In this document: piece after piece, positions 41,709 through 50,247 of the stretch
Position numbering within the stretch: the first letter of the stretch is position 1
Layout: each line of letters begins with the position of its first letter
Assembly (NCBI RefSeq): GCF_016461705.1
Contig: NZ_JAEMHW010000002.1
Coordinates: forward strand, 620,001-684,000
From: Streptococcus vicugnae
Lineage (GTDB): Bacteria; Bacillota; Bacilli; Lactobacillales; Streptococcaceae
Length of the DNA: 64,000 nt
Direction of reading: 5' to 3'
Position numbers and translations under genes: made by a program
Notes under the pieces: model-generated
Told to the model about the DNA's origin: nothing
Seen by the model: the letters and a program-made list of their open reading frames with translations, nothing else
The model's database searches: none

Positions 41709-43031
41709 TTATTTTTTTAGGTAGGTCTCTACCAGTTCACGTAGTAATTCGGGAAAAAGTAACTCTGCTTGGTGAGATTTTATGGTCTCAAAATAACGTG
41801 CAAAGTAATATTGATCAACCAAGACTAAACTGATAGTGTCCTTTTCATTCGTAACCTTTTTATTATACACTATTTTTCCGTTTTTGTAAGCAAAGCCACT
41901 TGTTAAAACGGTCCCAAATTTCTTACCACGAAATCCCATTCCTCGGATTTGTTGTCTAGCTAATAATTCTGCTTGCGAATAAACATCCTGACAAATTTCT
42001 GCTAACTCAGCAGTCGTAATTTCTAACCTTGCTAATCGCATTTGGTGCGGAAGCGAATGGTGCAAGGTATCTTTGGTTATTTTCTTAGTAAATGGTTCGA
42101 CAACTAAACCTGAATTTATCATAGCAATATCAGCATGAGCATAGTCTTTCATAGCATCCATAACTAGCTGACAAGAAGACTCTAAAGTCAAGTCTTCATC
42201 AAATTGCTTAATTTCTTCTCCATCTAAAAGCTGACGTCCATCTGAAACAATATTTTCTACCCACTCTTTATCACCAGGTTTGCTAGCCATATGACTAGTT
42301 TCGTGCGCGTGAATGGTGATGTCTGTTAATTCATGATTATCAAAACTTAAATTAATTTCACCAACGAACTGACCGTACTTTCCTGCTGCAGCCATATAAG
42401 TGCCGTTAAGGCACGCCCCATCTTCAAAGACATGGTGTGTATGTGCTCCTATAATAAGATCTATCTCTGGGCATTTTGTAGTAATCTTCTCATCCCAAGG
42501 AAGTCCAAGGTGACTAAGCAATATCCTAAAATCAGCTTCTTGTACTTCCTTGATTGCAAGATCTCTTTTTAAACACTCTAAGGGATCAAGAACTGTCCAA
42601 CCACCTGGTTTATAAGTTAAATAATAAGGAAAAGTATAGGCTAAAAAAGCAACTTTAGTTCCTGCTTTGGTCTCATAAATTTTATAAGGTACTGCCCAGT
42701 CGGGGCGACCATTATCGTCTTCTAAGTTTCCTAAAATAACATCAAAGTCAGCCTCTTGGTAAACTTGATTTAACCAGTTTTTAGCTAAACCAATACCTTC
42801 ATTATTTCCAATCGTCGCAAAATCAATCTTTAAATCATTTAGCAACTGAACATTACATTTTCCTTTACTAATATCCGTCATTGGGTGCCAGCGGTCAATA
42901 TTATCACCAATATCAAGACGAATCACCTCATCTGTCTCAGGATATTCTTGAAAATAACGTTTGATTTTTGGATAGGTCTCAAAATGAGAGTGCCAATCAT
43001 TCAGATGTAAAATCGTTAGCTTTTCTGTCAT
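41709..43031 (-). CDS. Bifunctional metallophosphatase/5'-nucleotidase-like protein (YunD type)
   Basis: 440 aa. The N-terminal calcineurin-like phosphoesterase has LHLNDWHSHF, DIGDNIDRW, GNNEG and GAHTHH metal-ligand motifs. The C-terminal 5'-nucleotidase domain spans about residues 270-440. No signal peptide or anchor is present, so it is cytoplasmic, unlike surface 5'-nucleotidases. TGCTATAAT ends only 6 nt before the ATG and there is no RBS, predicting a leaderless mRNA. Confidence 0.9.
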   Translation of the reverse strand: MTEKLTILHLNDWHSHFETYPKIKRYFQEYPETDEVIRLDIGDNIDRWHPMTDISKGKCNVQLLNDLKIDFATIGNNEGIGLAKNWLNQVYQEADFDVILGNLEDDNGRPDWAVPYKIYETKAGTKVAFLAYTFPYYLTYKPGGWTVLDPLECLKRDLAIKEVQEADFRILLSHLGLPWDEKITTKCPEIDLIIGAHTHHVFEDGACLNGTYMAAAGKYGQFVGEINLSFDNHELTDITIHAHETSHMASKPGDKEWVENIVSDGRQLLDGEEIKQFDEDLTLESSCQLVMDAMKDYAHADIAMINSGLVVEPFTKKITKDTLHHSLPHQMRLARLEITTAELAEICQDVYSQAELLARQQIRGMGFRGKKFGTVLTSGFAYKNGKIVYNKKVTNEKDTISLVLVDQYYFARYFETIKSHQAELLFPELLRELVETYLKK

Positions 43032-43037
43032 AAAAAT

Positions 43038-43046
43038 ATTATAGCA
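43038..43046 (-). promoter_or_regulatory. Extended -10 promoter of the 5'-nucleotidase-like gene
   Basis: TGCTATAAT on the minus strand; the hexamer (43043-43038) ends 6 nt from the ATG at 43031. Confidence 0.7.
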
Positions 43047-43095
43047 TTTTCAACCACAATAGTGATATTTCAGTGGTTTTACAAATCGATGATCA

Positions 43096-43130
43096 ATAAA
43101 AACAGCTAGATGACTCACCTAGCTGTTACA
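43096..43130 (-). terminator. Terminator of the 78-aa membrane protein gene
   Basis: AACAGCTAGGTGAGTCATCTAGCTGTT followed by T4 on the minus strand. Confidence 0.82.
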
Positions 43131-43155
43131 TATAATACGACACTCAGTGAGTGCT

Positions 43156-43392
43156 CTAGTGCTTTTTAGCTAATTTCACATGCTTAACAAACATATAAGC
43201 AATTCCCTGGAACATCCATAACGAAGCATAGCAAAGCAGCCAAATAGAGAAAGTTATCCATTTCATCCCTAGTGTCTGGTAAATGCCGTTCCCGTTAACT
43301 GACCTGATAAAGATTAACAAACTAACATCTAAAAAAATAAATAAGGCTGCAATATTAAAGCCTATAATAAAACGTTTCTGCCAGTTTGTCAT
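43156..43392 (-). CDS. Small two-helix membrane protein
   Basis: 78 aa with two hydrophobic segments (about residues 10-28 and 45-66) and a basic C-terminus. The start is the ATG at 43392, preceded by GGAGGGG at a good distance; the TTG four codons upstream lies inside that RBS. Not recognised; conserved streptococcal hypothetical at best. It stands alone between two terminators. Confidence 0.6.
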   Translation of the reverse strand: MTNWQKRFIIGFNIAALFIFLDVSLLIFIRSVNGNGIYQTLGMKWITFSIWLLCYASLWMFQGIAYMFVKHVKLAKKH

Positions 43393-43488
43393 ATGCCCCT
43401 CCAATCTTCTGAATTTGTTTCTTCCGCTCCATTTTAAATCATTGTAATCAATAAAGCTTAAGAAAACATTAACTGATTGGAAAAATAT

Positions 43489-43530
43489 AAAAACTCCCCT
43501 CCTCTAGACTAAATAGAGGGAGGAGTTTCA
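43489..43530 (-). terminator. Terminator of rsmD-coaD-sepM
   Basis: AAACTCCTCCCTCTA / TAGAGGAGGGGAGTTT hairpin with T5 on the minus strand. Confidence 0.9.
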
Positions 43531-43533
43531 TAA

Positions 43534-44619
43534 TTAATTTGTACTTCTCAAATAATCGATTGCCTCTTGAACCGTTGTTACCGGAACAATTTTCATATCT
43601 GTATCAAGATCTTTTGCTGCTTCTTTGGCTTCTTCGTAATTTGTTTTAGCATCAGGATCTTTTTTCAATATTTCTTTATCAACAGGATTATTTGGAACAA
43701 AGAAAATATCCGCACCAGACTTAGCAGCCGATACAACTTTCAGACCAGCGCCGCCAATATCACCTACAGAACCATCTGATTCAATCGTACCAGTACCTGC
43801 AATTTTACGACCTTTACGAAGGTCTTCGTTATTAACTTGATCATAAATATCAAGGGTAAACATCAAACCTGCACTTGGTCCACCAACACCACTCGTATCA
43901 AAATCTACATCAACATCAGATAACACTTTGGTATGGTCAACCAAGCCAATTCCAATACCATTTTTACCATTTGGCAATTCAATGATTTTACCAGAAACCT
44001 CTTTTGTTTTACCGTTTGAAATTTCTTGAACAGTGACTTTAGAACCAAGATCTAAATCAGCAACATAAGCCATGAGCTCTTGCGAACTCTCAAAAGTCTT
44101 ACCATTCACACCAGTCACAGTATCGGCCAGATGCAAAAGCCCTTTGAAGGTCGAATTTTTGGTCACGTTTAAAACATAAACCCCTTCATAATTCAACTTA
44201 ACATCTTTTCCTGCTAAAGTTAGAGCTTGATAAGTCGCTGTATTTTGTGACGTTTCCATATAATACTGATTAATACGCATATAATCTTCATTACTGTAGC
44301 CACCTGTTGTCGCTGCCGCAGTTGAAATTTCTGTATGCGGTGTTAACCAAGCGTAAACTAGTTGAGCTAATGTTGCTTGACTCACACTTACAGCTACAAA
44401 ATTATAAGACCCTTTATCCTTATCAGCTTTATTATTAACCGTTAAAACACTACGAACATCGTAGGCACCACCAGGCATTTCAATATAATAATCAAGTGGA
44501 TAGAATAGACTAAAGATGAGAAAAATTGTTCCCACGGCTCCTAAAATCCACCATTTTAAGCGGTATAAAATACGACCTAACTTTTTCAAAATCCCTTTAA
44601 ATGCGTTTAAGATTGTCAT
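43534..44619 (-). CDS. sepM: SepM-like PDZ/Lon-domain membrane protease
   Basis: 361 aa: one N-terminal membrane helix (about 22-44), an extracytoplasmic PDZ-like domain (about 130-220) and a Lon (S16) protease domain. The catalytic Ser is in GVGGPSAGLMFTLDI and the Lys in GGAGLKVVSAAKSGADIF. In S. mutans SepM trims the competence-stimulating peptide; the B. subtilis relative is YlbL. It overlaps coaD by 23 nt. The rsmD-coaD-sepM order is the usual Firmicute cluster. Confidence 0.93.
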   Translation of the reverse strand: MTILNAFKGILKKLGRILYRLKWWILGAVGTIFLIFSLFYPLDYYIEMPGGAYDVRSVLTVNNKADKDKGSYNFVAVSVSQATLAQLVYAWLTPHTEISTAAATTGGYSNEDYMRINQYYMETSQNTATYQALTLAGKDVKLNYEGVYVLNVTKNSTFKGLLHLADTVTGVNGKTFESSQELMAYVADLDLGSKVTVQEISNGKTKEVSGKIIELPNGKNGIGIGLVDHTKVLSDVDVDFDTSGVGGPSAGLMFTLDIYDQVNNEDLRKGRKIAGTGTIESDGSVGDIGGAGLKVVSAAKSGADIFFVPNNPVDKEILKKDPDAKTNYEEAKEAAKDLDTDMKIVPVTTVQEAIDYLRSTN

Positions 44620-45094
44620 ATTTTTCCTCCACTTTTTTCACAACACTGTCTGGAACAAATGCTGAGATATCAGAATGAAAATGCATCAATTCGCGTACAC
44701 GACTAGATGACACATAATGCCATTCAGGTGAGGTAAGTAAATAAACACTCTCAATATCATTAGCTAAGTGATGATTGAAGAAATCCATACTTGCCTCATA
44801 TTCCAAATCTTTAGCATCTCGAATTCCTCTAACCAAATAGCCAGCCTTTAACTCTCTTGCCACGTCAACAGCTAAAGAATCCTGTGCTGTCACTACTTTC
44901 ACGTTAGAATAAGGCTCTACTGCCTCTTCTAGCATCTGCTTTCTCTCAGCAATCGTAAACAGACCAGATTTATTTCTATTATATAAAATCCCCACATAAA
45001 GCGTGTCAAAGAGTCTACTTGCACGAGCAATGATATCAAGATGCCCTTTTGTCACAGGATCAAAGGACCCAGTCACCAAACCAATTTTAGCCAT
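44597..45094 (-). CDS. coaD: Phosphopantetheine adenylyltransferase
   Basis: Penultimate step of coenzyme A synthesis. It is 165 aa. The nucleotidyltransferase motif reads GSFDPVTKGHLDII (about residues 9-22) and the C-terminal motif is VSSSRVREL. It lies between rsmD and sepM. Confidence 0.97.
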   Translation of the reverse strand: MAKIGLVTGSFDPVTKGHLDIIARASRLFDTLYVGILYNRNKSGLFTIAERKQMLEEAVEPYSNVKVVTAQDSLAVDVARELKAGYLVRGIRDAKDLEYEASMDFFNHHLANDIESVYLLTSPEWHYVSSSRVRELMHFHSDISAFVPDSVVKKVEEKYDNLKRI

Positions 45095-45126
45095 ACTGCC
45101 TCCATTAGTGATTAAATCATACTGGT

Positions 45127-45666
45127 TTATCTAACATAAACCGTCACCTTACTAATTCCATACGTTTTTTGCTTCCAGATACCAAAGTTTGAAATTTCTT
45201 CTGGCAAATCAACCGATTTATCTGTCTCACAGACAATCATAACATCTTCAGATAAAAGACCATTTTCTTCCAACGTTGTAATATTTTTAACAATTTCTTC
45301 CTTAGCATAAGGTGGATCCAAAAGTACTAAATCAAATTTTCCACTAACAACATCCAAAGCCTTATTAGCATCCATCTTCATTAGGTGAAATTGCTTTTCA
45401 GCCTTAGTCATTTTGATATTTTCTGTGATAATAGCTTGCGCTTGACGATTACGTTCGACCATAACCGCCTCATCCATTCCACGCGAAATAGCTTCAATAG
45501 CCAAACTACCACTACCAGAAAACAAATCCAAAACACGTCCACCGTCAAAGAATGGACCTATCATATTAAAAATAGCGCCCTTAACCTTATCGGTAGTTGG
45601 ACGAGTAATTTTTCCATCGAGCGTCTTCAAAGGACGCCCACCAAAATTTCCTGCTACAACTCTCAT
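45127..45666 (-). CDS. rsmD: RsmD, 16S rRNA m2G966 methyltransferase
   Basis: SAM-dependent enzyme of 179 aa. It has RVLDLFSGSGSLAIEA (SAM loop) and the catalytic LVLLDPPY. The start is set at 45666 (MRVVAGNFGG), matching family N-termini; the ATG three codons upstream overlaps the -10. No RBS is present, and TGCTATAAT ends 7 nt before this ATG, again predicting a leaderless mRNA. Confidence 0.94.
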   Translation of the reverse strand: MRVVAGNFGGRPLKTLDGKITRPTTDKVKGAIFNMIGPFFDGGRVLDLFSGSGSLAIEAISRGMDEAVMVERNRQAQAIITENIKMTKAEKQFHLMKMDANKALDVVSGKFDLVLLDPPYAKEEIVKNITTLEENGLLSEDVMIVCETDKSVDLPEEISNFGIWKQKTYGISKVTVYVR

Positions 45667-45673
45667 AAGAACC

Positions 45674-45682
45674 ATTATAGCA
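45674..45682 (-). promoter_or_regulatory. Extended -10 promoter of rsmD-coaD-sepM
   Basis: TGCTATAAT on the minus strand; the hexamer (45679-45674) ends 7 nt before the rsmD ATG. Confidence 0.7.
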
Positions 45683-45720
45683 AAATTCGTGCAAAATGCC
45701 TTAAAAAATTCTCAAGCACC

Positions 45721-45749
45721 TTTACAGCAAAAATGTGATTTGATATGAT
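45721..45749 (+). promoter_or_regulatory. Promoter of the first coiled-coil paralogue
   Basis: TTTACA (45721-45726), 17-nt spacer, TATGAT (45744-45749), about 50 nt upstream of the start. Confidence 0.7.
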
Positions 45750-45797
45750 TAGTAAGATAATTTCAATCATCAAAGTTTTTAGGATAAAGGAGTTATG

Positions 45798-46640
45798 ATG
45801 GATTTAAAAAAATTCTTTAAAGACAAGAAGAATCTTGCAATCACAATCTTGTCAGTTTTATTGATTGGTAGTTTCTCTGCTCAAGGAAATAAAAGTCAAG
45901 AACTTACCCAAGCTGAAACTAAAATTGAGCAGCTCAGTCAAGAAGTAGACAATGCTAAATCAGATTTAATTGATAGTCAAGATAAACTCAGCGATTTCAA
46001 GGAAGAAAACGCTAAATATATTGAACTTGGTAAAAAAGAATACCAAAAAGTTAAAGCTATCGAAAATGAGGCTGAAGCTGCTGTCAAGAAATTAGAAAAT
46101 GACCAAACACAAGCTAATCTCGATGCAGCTACAACCAAAGTCAACGCTGTTGATGATACAAAGATTAAAGAAAAACTCCAAAAGCGTATTGCAACTGTCA
46201 AAACGGCTATTGAAACTAAGAAACAACAAGAAGCTATTAACTCTGCTGAAACTGCTGTTAAAAAACTTGAAAATGATCAAAAACGTGAGAACGTTGATGA
46301 CGCTAAAAATAAAGTTAACGCAGTAACTGATTCAGCTAAAAAAGAAGCCTTCAATAACCGTATCAACGCAGTCGTTTCAGCAATTGATACCAAAGAAGCT
46401 GAAGCTGCTCGTCAAGCTGAGGAAGCAAGAAAAGCTGAAGAAGCTAGACAAGCACAAGAGCAAGCTGCCGCTGAAGCTGCTCGTCAAGCACAGGAACAAG
46501 CCGCTGCTGCCGCTCAACAAGCGCAACAACAAGAACAAGCCGCTGGTGGATATAAAAGAGATTATCGCGGTAGATGGCATCGCCCAAATGGACAATATGC
46601 TTCAAAAGCAGAAATTGCAGCTGCAGGTCTACCTTGGTAG
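45798..46640 (+). CDS. Secreted or anchored coiled-coil protein with conserved C-terminal tail, paralogue 1
   Basis: 280 aa. A hydrophobic segment at about residues 12-29 acts as signal or signal anchor; no lipobox or LPxTG is present. It is followed by a coiled coil (about 35-85), two ~50-aa helical repeats (beginning EAAVKKLENDQTQANL and ETAVKKLENDQKRENV) that resemble the 'Cry1Ac domain D-VI-like' repeats, an Ala/Gln/Glu-rich helix, and the tail GGYKRDYRGRWHRPNGQY...GLPW. I chose the second of two adjacent ATGs, 5 nt after GGAG. Paralogue 2 follows directly. Function unknown. Confidence 0.7.
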   Translation: MDLKKFFKDKKNLAITILSVLLIGSFSAQGNKSQELTQAETKIEQLSQEVDNAKSDLIDSQDKLSDFKEENAKYIELGKKEYQKVKAIENEAEAAVKKLENDQTQANLDAATTKVNAVDDTKIKEKLQKRIATVKTAIETKKQQEAINSAETAVKKLENDQKRENVDDAKNKVNAVTDSAKKEAFNNRINAVVSAIDTKEAEAARQAEEARKAEEARQAQEQAAAEAARQAQEQAAAAAQQAQQQEQAAGGYKRDYRGRWHRPNGQYASKAEIAAAGLPW

Positions 46641-46653
46641 CCAGCAATCTTAA

Positions 46654-46687
46654 AGTCGTTAGAAATTTTTCTAGCGATTTTTTTCTT
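46654..46687 (+). terminator. Terminator of paralogue 1
   Basis: GTCGTTAGAAA / TTTCTAGCGAT hairpin followed by T7. It is duplicated, with one base change, after paralogue 2. Confidence 0.82.
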
Positions 46688-46765
46688 TGCTATATTTACA
46701 GAACTATTTCAAAGTGATATCCTTCTAGTGTAAACTTTTATAGTTCAAATTATTTGGAGGATACA

Positions 46766-47509
46766 ATGAAAAAGAAACTAAAACTTGCCCTATTATTGAT
46801 GACCGCCCTTGTTCTTGGCACATCTCAAGACCTAGGAGTTTTAACCCCTGCGTCATTTGGAAACAATCATGTCGTTTTAGCTGATACTAAGACTAAAAGT
46901 AAATCAGTTAAAAAAGACGACAAAGCAATCAAAGCTGCTAAAAAAGCTGTCAAAAAACTTGAAAAAGATCAAACCCAAGAAAATCTTGATTTAGCTACAA
47001 AAAAAGTTAAATCTGTCAAAAATAAAAAAGTAAAAAAACAACTTAAAAAGCGCATCGTAACTGTTAAAGCTGCCATCGAAGCTAAAAAACAAGAACAGGC
47101 AGCTCAAACTGCAGCCGAAGCCGCCGTTGCAAACTTAGAAGCTAATCAAACCCGTGAAAACGTTGATGACGCTAAAAATAAAGTAAACGCGGTATCTGAT
47201 TCAGCTAAAAAGGATGCCTTTAACAACCGTATCAATGCTGTCGTTTCAGCTATCGATGCCAAAGAAGCTGAAGCTGCTAGACAAGCCGAAGAGGCTCGAA
47301 AAGCTGAAGAAGCTAGACAAGCTCAAGAACAAGCTGCTGAAGCTGCACGTCAAGCCCAAGAGCAAGCTGCCGCTGCTGCCGCTCAACAAGCGCAACAACA
47401 AGAACAAGCCGCTGGTGGATATAAAAGAGATTATCGCGGTAGATGGCACCGCCCAAATGGACAATACGCTTCAAAAGCAGAAATTGCAGCTGCAGGTCTA
47501 CCTTGGTAG
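46766..47509 (+). CDS. Secreted coiled-coil protein with conserved C-terminal tail, paralogue 2
   Basis: 247 aa. A typical Sec signal peptide (KKKLKLALLLMTALVLG, likely cut after VVLA near residue 39) precedes a Lys-rich segment, two helical repeats (KKAVKKLEKDQTQENL and EAAVANLEANQTRENV) and the Ala/Gln/Glu helix. The tail is identical to that of paralogue 1. The start is the ATG after GGAGGATACA, not the TTG four codons upstream. The last ~115 residues and the terminator are nearly identical to paralogue 1 while the N-termini differ. Confidence 0.7.
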   Translation: MKKKLKLALLLMTALVLGTSQDLGVLTPASFGNNHVVLADTKTKSKSVKKDDKAIKAAKKAVKKLEKDQTQENLDLATKKVKSVKNKKVKKQLKKRIVTVKAAIEAKKQEQAAQTAAEAAVANLEANQTRENVDDAKNKVNAVSDSAKKDAFNNRINAVVSAIDAKEAEAARQAEEARKAEEARQAQEQAAEAARQAQEQAAAAAAQQAQQQEQAAGGYKRDYRGRWHRPNGQYASKAEIAAAGLPW

Positions 47510-47522
47510 CCAGCAATCTTAA

Positions 47523-47553
47523 AGTCGTTAGAAGTTTTTCTAGCGATTTTTTT
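47523..47553 (+). terminator. Terminator of paralogue 2
   Basis: GTCGTTAGAAG / TTTCTAGCGAT hairpin followed by T7, a near copy of the paralogue 1 terminator. Confidence 0.8.
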
Positions 47554-47558
47554 ATAAT

Positions 47559-47592
47559 CAAAAAGCCGACTGAGTATCAGCCGACCTTTTTT
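47559..47592 (-). terminator. asnA terminator (bidirectional)
   Basis: AAGGTCGGCTGA / TCAGTCGGCTTTTT on the minus strand; both arms end in T/A tracts, so it also backs up paralogue 2. Confidence 0.85.
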
Positions 47593-47616
47593 AGTCCTTA
47601 AATTAAGTTTCTTCTA

Positions 47617-48609
47617 CTAAAGAATGTTTTCGTAAGTGTCACGAACTTCTTTTGGCCAAACACTTGATTGCACTTCACCAATGTGTTTTTTACGAAGCAA
47701 GAACATTGCCATACGTGATTGACCGATACCACCACCGATTGTAAGTGGGAAGAGACCATTGAGAAGAGCTTTATGCCATTCTAATTGCAAACGATCTTCG
47801 TCACCAGTGATTTTAACTTGACGTTTAAGAGCTTCTTCGTCAACACGAATACCCATCGAAGACAATTCAAATGCAGAACCCAAAGCTTCATTCCAAACAA
47901 TGATATCACCGTTAAGACCATGGTAACCATTTTCTGATTCAGAAGTCCAGTCATCGTAGTCAGGTGCACGACCATCATGGCGTTGACCATCAGGCAAAAT
48001 ACCACCGATACCAATAAGGAAAATAGCTCCGAATTCTTTAGCGGCAGCATTTTCACGTTCTTTTGGTGTCAAATCTGGATAACGTTCTACCAATTCTTCT
48101 GTGTGAATGAAAGTGATTTTCTTAGGCAAAACAGCTTCAATATCAAAACGTGCTTCTACTGCTAGTTCTGTCAAACGAATAGCTTTATAAACTTGTTCAA
48201 CAGTTTCTTTCAAGTATTCGATGTTGCGACGACCATTTGGAATAACTTTTTCCCAATCCCATTGGTCGACATAAATTGAGTGGATTGGGTCTAATTCTTC
48301 TTCATCTGGACGGAGAGCTTTCATGTGTACGAAAAGCCCTTCTCCTTCATTGAAGCCGAAACGTGCTAAGGTATGACGTTTCCACTTAGCAAGTGAATGA
48401 ACAACTTCATATTCAGCATCAGGAATACGTTTAACGTGCACAGATACAGGATGTTCAACGCCGTTCAAATTATCTTGCATACCATCCCCGACCTGACTAA
48501 GAATAGGTCCTTGCACTTCAACAATGCCAAGTTTATCAATCAAATATTGAGTAAAAGTATTCTTGACAAAAGAAATCTCCTGCTGTTGATGAATAAAGCT
48601 TTTCTTCAT
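47617..48609 (-). CDS. asnA: Aspartate-ammonia ligase
   Basis: Ammonia-dependent asparagine synthetase of 330 aa, class II aaRS-like fold. Motifs include VEGxx-like [30 protein letters not shown] and [29 protein letters not shown] precedes ATG. The promoter lies about 100 nt upstream, with a leader hairpin but no T-box. Confidence 0.96.
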   Translation of the reverse strand: MKKSFIHQQQEISFVKNTFTQYLIDKLGIVEVQGPILSQVGDGMQDNLNGVEHPVSVHVKRIPDAEYEVVHSLAKWKRHTLARFGFNEGEGLFVHMKALRPDEEELDPIHSIYVDQWDWEKVIPNGRRNIEYLKETVEQVYKAIRLTELAVEARFDIEAVLPKKITFIHTEELVERYPDLTPKERENAAAKEFGAIFLIGIGGILPDGQRHDGRAPDYDDWTSESENGYHGLNGDIIVWNEALGSAFELSSMGIRVDEEALKRQVKITGDEDRLQLEWHKALLNGLFPLTIGGGIGQSRMAMFLLRKKHIGEVQSSVWPKEVRDTYENIL

Positions 48610-48638
48610 ATGCTCCTCCTTAAAAATTTTTTAAATTT

Positions 48639-48686
48639 GAAATACCAAAATGATAATGAACGATAGTGAGGTATATTTTGTATTTC
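48639..48686 (-). promoter_or_regulatory. Leader hairpin in the asnA 5' UTR
   Basis: GAAATACAAAAT pairs with ATTTTGGTATTTC (one bulge) across a 23-nt loop on the minus strand. It occupies most of the leader between the promoter and the asnA RBS, with no U-tract after it, so it is not a terminator. Confidence 0.45.
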
Positions 48687-48711
48687 GTGATCGCTTTACA
48701 ACGATAGAGCT

Positions 48712-48740
48712 ATTATACACCTATGTTTTTAAAAAATAAA
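48712..48740 (-). promoter_or_regulatory. asnA promoter
   Basis: TTTATT (48740-48735), 17-nt spacer, TATAAT (48717-48712) on the minus strand. Between 48741 and 48870 I see only AT-rich sequence. Confidence 0.6.
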
Positions 48741-48874
48741 CACTTTTTTGCAAATTTTCGCAATATTTTTGAATTTTATGTTAGATAATCTGACAAGGAA
48801 TGGTAAAACAGCTATTTATAGCCATTTTTTAACTCAAAAATTAACTTGAATGATTAAAAAAATTGAAACTCCAA

Positions 48875-48915
48875 ACAAAAAACGACTTAATTTTTTCTAA
48901 TAATCAAGTCGTTGT
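48875..48915 (-). terminator. Terminator of the MFS gene
   Basis: AACGACTTGATTATTAG / TTAAGTCGTT hairpin with T6 on the minus strand. Confidence 0.85.
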
Positions 48916-48940
48916 CGAAATAGTATTTAAATATAGACAG

Positions 48941-50146
48941 TTATCCATTACTTTGTAATAACCTCAAGAAAATAAGGCTCAGTATCATAACAGAAATGCC
49001 AAGATAGAGAAGATTTCCAGGATTGCTTGGACTAAAAATGATTGTAAAAAGAGCTGTTCCAAGGGGCATAAATAAAATAGCAACCGTAAAAACAATTCCT
49101 AATACTCGTCCCAAATATTCACTAGCGACTTCTCTTTGAATTAAAGAAAATGAATGGATGTTAAATAAGGTCATAAAAATCCCTGAACCAACAGGTGATA
49201 AAACCAGCAAAAAAAGTTCTGGCTTCACAAAATAAAGCACTGGAGCAAGTGCGACAAAACCACCAAAGACAAATAACATTCCCATTAATTGACTGGTTGA
49301 TAGTTTTCGCCTAATTTTTCCACTAACTACCGCTCCAATCACTCCGCCGATAGCTTCTGCAGTTAAAAAAGTAGCATAAATATCTCCAGTGACTTTGGGA
49401 AACATTTGATTACCATAAGGAAGTAGAAGGCTGTAACCTGCCATGAAAAAATTGACTCCAGCTGATAGAGCAATCAAGAGATAAATCTGACGATTACTGA
49501 TAACATACTTAAAGCCACTAACCAAATCATCGATAATGACCTTGGCTGAAAAATCATCATTCTTACTTGTCTCTTCTAAAATAGGTTGAACAAAAACTAC
49601 AATCATAGCTGATAATAAAAACGACAAGCCATCTAGAATCAAAGCCCCATTAATGCCAATCACATGATAAATCCCCAAAGCAAGCATAGGCACAATGATT
49701 TTAACTAGCGTAGCAACCGTCTGCAGATAAGAATTAACTAGTGTAATCTGTTCTTTTTCAACAATTTCTTTGGTAAAAGCATTATAAGCTGGCGTCGAAA
49801 AAGCTGACAACAATGCCAACAAAGCATTTGTCAAAATCACTGCATACATCAACCAAGTTTGCTGAGTGATAAAAGACAAAATCAGACAGATTAAACCACT
49901 TAAAAAATCAGTCAATATAATAATTTTCTTTCGCCGAAAACGGTCCGCTATCACACCACCAAAGAGATTAAAAAGAGCGCCAATGATATTTTCCGTTGAT
50001 TGATAGATTCCCACTAAAACCATTGACTTGACATTCATACTAGCCAAAAATGAATTATTAACATAATCAAATAAGACATCTCCGACTTTTGAAATTGTAC
50101 TACTTGTAACCAAAAGTCCAGTATTTTTCTTCTCAATTTTTTTCAT
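48941..50146 (-). CDS. MFS transporter (MefE/enterobactin-exporter-like)
   Basis: 401 aa from the preferred start with 12 predicted helices. The loop 2-3 motif GGVIADRFRRKKIII is visible, and the sequence resembles the MFS_3 group containing macrolide efflux (Mef) proteins. The start is 50146 (MKKIEKKN), preceded by AAAAGGAGGTTTGT; the 28-codon upstream extension has no RBS. Substrate unknown. Confidence 0.82.
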   Translation of the reverse strand: MKKIEKKNTGLLVTSSTISKVGDVLFDYVNNSFLASMNVKSMVLVGIYQSTENIIGALFNLFGGVIADRFRRKKIIILTDFLSGLICLILSFITQQTWLMYAVILTNALLALLSAFSTPAYNAFTKEIVEKEQITLVNSYLQTVATLVKIIVPMLALGIYHVIGINGALILDGLSFLLSAMIVVFVQPILEETSKNDDFSAKVIIDDLVSGFKYVISNRQIYLLIALSAGVNFFMAGYSLLLPYGNQMFPKVTGDIYATFLTAEAIGGVIGAVVSGKIRRKLSTSQLMGMLFVFGGFVALAPVLYFVKPELFLLVLSPVGSGIFMTLFNIHSFSLIQREVASEYLGRVLGIVFTVAILFMPLGTALFTIIFSPSNPGNLLYLGISVMILSLIFLRLLQSNG

Positions 50147-50212
50147 ACAAACCTCCTTTTTCAGACAGTATACGCTTGAAAAGGTCGTTTTGCAATATTC
50201 TTTCAAATTATT

Positions 50213-50242
50213 TTCAAAAAAGCACCACACATCGTACGGTGT
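50213..50242 (-). terminator. Terminator of the MmcQ/EVE-like gene
   Basis: AAACACCGTACGATGTGTGGTG hairpin followed by CTTTTTTG on the minus strand. Confidence 0.65.
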
Positions 50243-50247
50243 TTGAT

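Larger units (their letters stand above)
46257..47554 (+). repeat. Tandem duplication of the 3' halves of two paralogues
   Basis: The segment from about 46285 to 46685 (end of paralogue 1 and its terminator) is repeated at about 47155 to 47553. Coding, stop, post-stop bases and terminator stem are close to identical, while upstream halves diverge. This points to tandem duplication with ongoing gene conversion. Confidence 0.75.

Noticed and set aside
46377..46653. Additional frames on both strands within the Ala/Gln/Glu-rich segment of the paralogues
   Set aside because: Low-complexity repeats keep several frames open. The chosen frames have RBS, signal segments and a shared tail.
46257..47554. 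Possible insertion element or CRISPR-like repeat, because of strong repetition
   Set aside because: The repeats are coding, differ in length and lack regular spacers, terminal inverted repeats or a transposase.
48610..48940. T-box (Asn) upstream of asnA
   Set aside because: No GGTGG-CCGCG core and no terminator between promoter and asnA; only a simple hairpin is present.
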